From the NCBI GenBank assembly GCA_014238125.1, contig JABABS010000090.1:1-36808 (forward strand): a stretch of 36,808 nt of DNA. Reading direction: 5' to 3'. A model generated the notes under the pieces. That model worked only from the letters and a program-made list of their open reading frames with translations. It ran no database searches and was not told the DNA's origin. Below, one piece after another: positions 34,548 through 36,808 of the stretch (positions are counted from its first letter, which is position 1; the number at the start of each line of letters is the position of its first letter). The position numbers were made by a program, and so were the translations under genes. The DNA comes from Phycisphaerales bacterium. GTDB lineage: Bacteria > Planctomycetota > Phycisphaerae > Phycisphaerales > SM1A02.

Positions 34548-34708
34548 CTTATGTGTATTCGTGTTTGTTGGTACGCACATCTATGACGTGGGACTTGCGA
34601 GGTCCTTGGTCATTACTTGTAACAACAGCACAAATAGAGCACATCTGACATGGAAGTGTTGTCACTTTTGTTGATACTAGGTCAGAAAACCGTGTTAGCG
34701 GGGGTTCT
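34548..34708. other. Non-coding stretch between the terminator and the tRNA fragment
   Basis: These 161 bases hold no convincing gene, RNA or repeat. No integrase fragment or IS end is recognisable. Confidence 0.5.
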
Positions 34709-34739
34709 AGCGGTTGAAGGCGCCGGTCTTGAAAACCGG
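34709..34739 (+). repeat. 31-nt exact copy of the middle of tRNA-Ser (D arm to anticodon arm)
   Basis: Bases 34709-34739 are identical to 34437-34467 of the tRNA-Ser gene, from the second half of the D arm through the anticodon stem-loop. The flanks on both sides differ, and the acceptor and T arms are missing, so it is not a functional tRNA. It ends 12 bases before the stop of the minus-strand fusion gene. Anticodon-arm sequences are common cores of integrase attachment sites, so it may mark an old integration edge, but no integrase is visible. Confidence 0.75.
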
Positions 34740-34751
34740 GGTACTGGTTTT

Positions 34752-36808
34752 TTATCCCTTTTGAATAAAATCTTCATTCAATATAGTTTCAATCCGCAAA
34801 ACTAATTCGTCAGCATTTTCAATAGAAAAGACAAGTGGTGGTTTTATTTTTATGGTGTTGTTATCTTTTCCGTCTGTGCACATCAGAATGCCAAAGTCTT
34901 TCATTCGGTCGGATAGATACGCGGCTTTTTTGGGCAAAGGTTTTTTGTCCTCATCTGCCAATTCAAAACCAAGAAATAATCCTTGCCCCCGAATGTCTTG
35001 GAGTATTGGAAATTGACTTGATATTTGACACAGCGAATCTTTTAAATATGTTCCAACAGTGAAAGCGTTCTTCTGTAAGTGTTCATCTCGGACCACGCGA
35101 AGGACTTCTAGCCCAATAGAGCATGAAACTGGATTTCCGCCGAACGTATTAAAATATTCCATGCCATTAGCAAACCCTTCTGCAATATCTTGACTGCAAA
35201 TTACTGCTGCTAGGGGATGACCATTTCCCAAGGGTTTGCCGATTGTAACTATGTCTGGAATTACATCGTGCAATTGGAATCCCCAATAGTGGGTTCCTAC
35301 TCTTCCAATTCCAACTTGTATTTCGTCTGCTATACAAAGTCCACCTTCGTTTCGAACAGCAGCATAAGCAGTTTTTAAATAGTTGTCAGGCAATTCAATT
35401 TGGCCTCCACAACTGATGATGCTTTCACAAATGAATCCTGCTACATTTCTTCCCTTGGCTTTAATGTTGTTGACTTGTTCTTGTATGTGGGCAGCATATT
35501 TATGGCTCTCTTCTTCCCCGCGATATATGCCCCTAAAACCATCTGGCAGAGGCACAATGTGCGTATGTTCTGGAGTTCCAGCCCCTCCCTTACCATCGAA
35601 TTTATACGAGCTGATATCGATGCAACCTTGAGTGTTGCCATGGTAACCAACTTCTACTGCAATCATATCTTTTTGTTTGGTTACTGCCCGGCACATTCGC
35701 ATCGCCAACTCATTGGCTTCACTGCCAGAATTTACAAAGTGAACTACAGATAGTTCATCAGGAAGGGTGCTTAGCAACTCCTTCGTAAAATTGTTTAAGG
35801 CTTCGTGTAGATACCTGGTATTTGTATTGAGCAAAGCCATTTGTTTTCGGCCAGCTTTCACAACCCTCGGATGCTCATGCCCTACATGCGCAACGTTGTT
35901 GACTGTGTCTAAATATCTTCTACCTGTTGCGTCCATTAAATGAACTCCAACTCCTCTAACCATGTGTAATGGCTGATCGTAAGAAACACTCAAACTTTTT
36001 CCTGCATGCTGCTTTCGATATGTCAATAGTTCTTCTTGAGGCGTGGGCTTGCCTTCTGGGATTAGTTCCTTAAAAAGTATTGCTGGGTCAGGGCAGATTT
36101 CTTTCCACACAGGAATTGAATTTGGCGTGGCTACTCCTGGGAAGTTAGAAACATCATCAAACATGCTCAACATCAATTGAAAGTGTAAGTGGGCTACCCA
36201 GCCTCCATTTTCCTCTGATGTTCCAATGTGCCCAATCAAGTCTCCTTGTTTTAGAACATCTCCTTTTTGCAGACGAGTCAGGCTGTCCTTAGACAAGTGT
36301 CCGAAAAGACTGTAGAAGAATTTACCTTTTGCTAATAGATGTTTTAGAATAATTGTTGGACCATAATCTTTGTCATAATTATTGTCATGCACACGGTGTA
36401 CTTCGGCATCACAAAACGCGTGTATCGGCGTTTGATCTGCTAACCAAAAATCAACTCCTAAATGAACGGTTCTGTATTCTGGACCGCAATTTCCTTCTAC
36501 TTCATATGCAGAGGTGCTATAAAAGGGTCGTGTTTCTGCATACCCTCCGGCAAACAAATACGTTGGGGCATTTTTACTTCGTTGTGCCATTTTGAAATTG
36601 CTAACATCTAAGTCGTTATATTCAAATTCGTGCCCCAGTGAAGTGCTCCCAACACTCATGTCTATATTTTCCACCTTCTCAAAATTAATGCTTGGCAAGA
36701 ATTCTTTTAAACTGCATTGCTTGTCTGAAGAGAACGATTTGAAACTTTTCAAATTCGGATGCGCATCAAACCCACAGGCCTTTCTGAAATGGCAAGCGGC
36801 CAATTCGG
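34752..36808 (-). CDS. M23 peptidase-class III aminotransferase fusion protein (5' truncated)
   Basis: The frame stays open to the window edge, so the N-terminus lies outside; the TTG at 36803 is not a reliable start. The 685 visible codons begin with a linker (ACHFRKACGF), then a LytM/M23 domain (about residues 95-235 of the visible part) with zinc ligands in HLGVD, GHLS and HLHFQ. The class III PLP aminotransferase part (about 260-680) contains HVGHEHPRV, ADEIQVGIGRVG and the PLP-lysine segment GKPLGNGHP. I recall bacterial proteins in which an APH-type kinase domain precedes these two domains; their aminotransferase part is related to phospho-lyases acting on phosphoethanolamine or phosphohydroxylysine. 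The substrate and the unseen domain are inferences. It follows the tRNA-Ser fragment. Confidence 0.8.
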   Translation of the reverse strand, partial: ELAACHFRKACGFDAHPNLKSFKSFSSDKQCSLKEFLPSINFEKVENIDMSVGSTSLGHEFEYNDLDVSNFKMAQRSKNAPTYLFAGGYAETRPFYSTSAYEVEGNCGPEYRTVHLGVDFWLADQTPIHAFCDAEVHRVHDNNYDKDYGPTIILKHLLAKGKFFYSLFGHLSKDSLTRLQKGDVLKQGDLIGHIGTSEENGGWVAHLHFQLMLSMFDDVSNFPGVATPNSIPVWKEICPDPAILFKELIPEGKPTPQEELLTYRKQHAGKSLSVSYDQPLHMVRGVGVHLMDATGRRYLDTVNNVAHVGHEHPRVVKAGRKQMALLNTNTRYLHEALNNFTKELLSTLPDELSVVHFVNSGSEANELAMRMCRAVTKQKDMIAVEVGYHGNTQGCIDISSYKFDGKGGAGTPEHTHIVPLPDGFRGIYRGEEESHKYAAHIQEQVNNIKAKGRNVAGFICESIISCGGQIELPDNYLKTAYAAVRNEGGLCIADEIQVGIGRVGTHYWGFQLHDVIPDIVTIGKPLGNGHPLAAVICSQDIAEGFANGMEYFNTFGGNPVSCSIGLEVLRVVRDEHLQKNAFTVGTYLKDSLCQISSQFPILQDIRGQGLFLGFELADEDKKPLPKKAAYLSDRMKDFGILMCTDGKDNNTIKIKPPLVFSIENADELVLRIETILNEDFIQKG

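Noticed and set aside
34709-34739. A second tRNA-Ser gene
   Set aside because: Acceptor stem, variable arm and T arm are all absent; only the D-arm and anticodon-arm part is present.
1-36808. CRISPR array, IS element, toxin-antitoxin or defence system
   Set aside because: Reading both strands, I found no regularly spaced repeats, transposase motifs, terminal inverted repeats, or defence-type gene pairs.

Overview
The window is a gene-dense, moderately A+T-rich bacterial chromosome segment of about 37 kb. It carries some 30 protein genes, one tRNA and very little intergenic DNA. The gene set suggests a Gram-negative, aerobic, probably marine planctomycete (Planctomycetota, Phycisphaerae-like). 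The reasons are an AsmA-type outer-membrane biogenesis protein, several lipoproteins, a FHA-GAF-PP2C protein, a met-zincin peptidase, and a PilT / degenerate PilB-like / CvpA-like gene trio. The lineage is inferred from gene content only.

Layout. 1-2985: the 3' end of an AsmA-like gene, a LOG-family protein and a lipoprotein. 3104-7779: phosphatidylserine synthase, glutamyl-tRNA synthetase, a conserved protein of unknown function and fumarylacetoacetase, joined by ATGA-type overlaps. 7797-10208 (minus): homogentisate dioxygenase and 4-hydroxyphenylpyruvate dioxygenase. With fumarylacetoacetase these form most of the tyrosine degradation route; no glutathione-S-transferase-type maleylacetoacetate isomerase is present. 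10312-16254: a six-gene overlapping operon of an orphan GroES-like protein, EPSP synthase, an ABC exporter and a BtuF/BtuC/BtuD-like metal-chelate importer. 16291-18672: a small membrane-anchored protein, then AccB and AccC for malonyl-CoA synthesis. 18669-23086 (minus): an intact PilT-like ATPase, a membrane-anchored PilB/GspE-like protein that has lost its nucleotide-binding residues, and a CvpA-like membrane protein with a large extra domain. 23187-25866: IMP dehydrogenase and an MFS-like transporter. 25953-30502: a secreted met-zincin peptidase and a FHA-GAF-PP2C phosphatase, separated by a terminator and two related palindromes. 30568-33946: a three-gene succinate dehydrogenase resembling mycobacterial Sdh1. 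33964-34368 (minus): a small lipoprotein. 34424-34510: tRNA-Ser(UGA) with its terminator. A 31-nt exact copy of the middle of this tRNA lies at 34709-34739. Beside it is a minus-strand gene, cut by the window end, for a fused M23 / class III aminotransferase protein.

The most interesting points are the PilT/pseudo-PilB/CvpA module, the tRNA-Ser fragment beside the fusion gene, the twin palindromes at 28783-28843, the helically phased GATCG repeats before accB, and the repeated placement of -10 boxes 6-10 nt before start codons, which points to leaderless mRNAs. No CRISPR array, transposase, integrase or known defence system was found. No stretch longer than 300 bases lacks a gene; the longest is 34548-34751.
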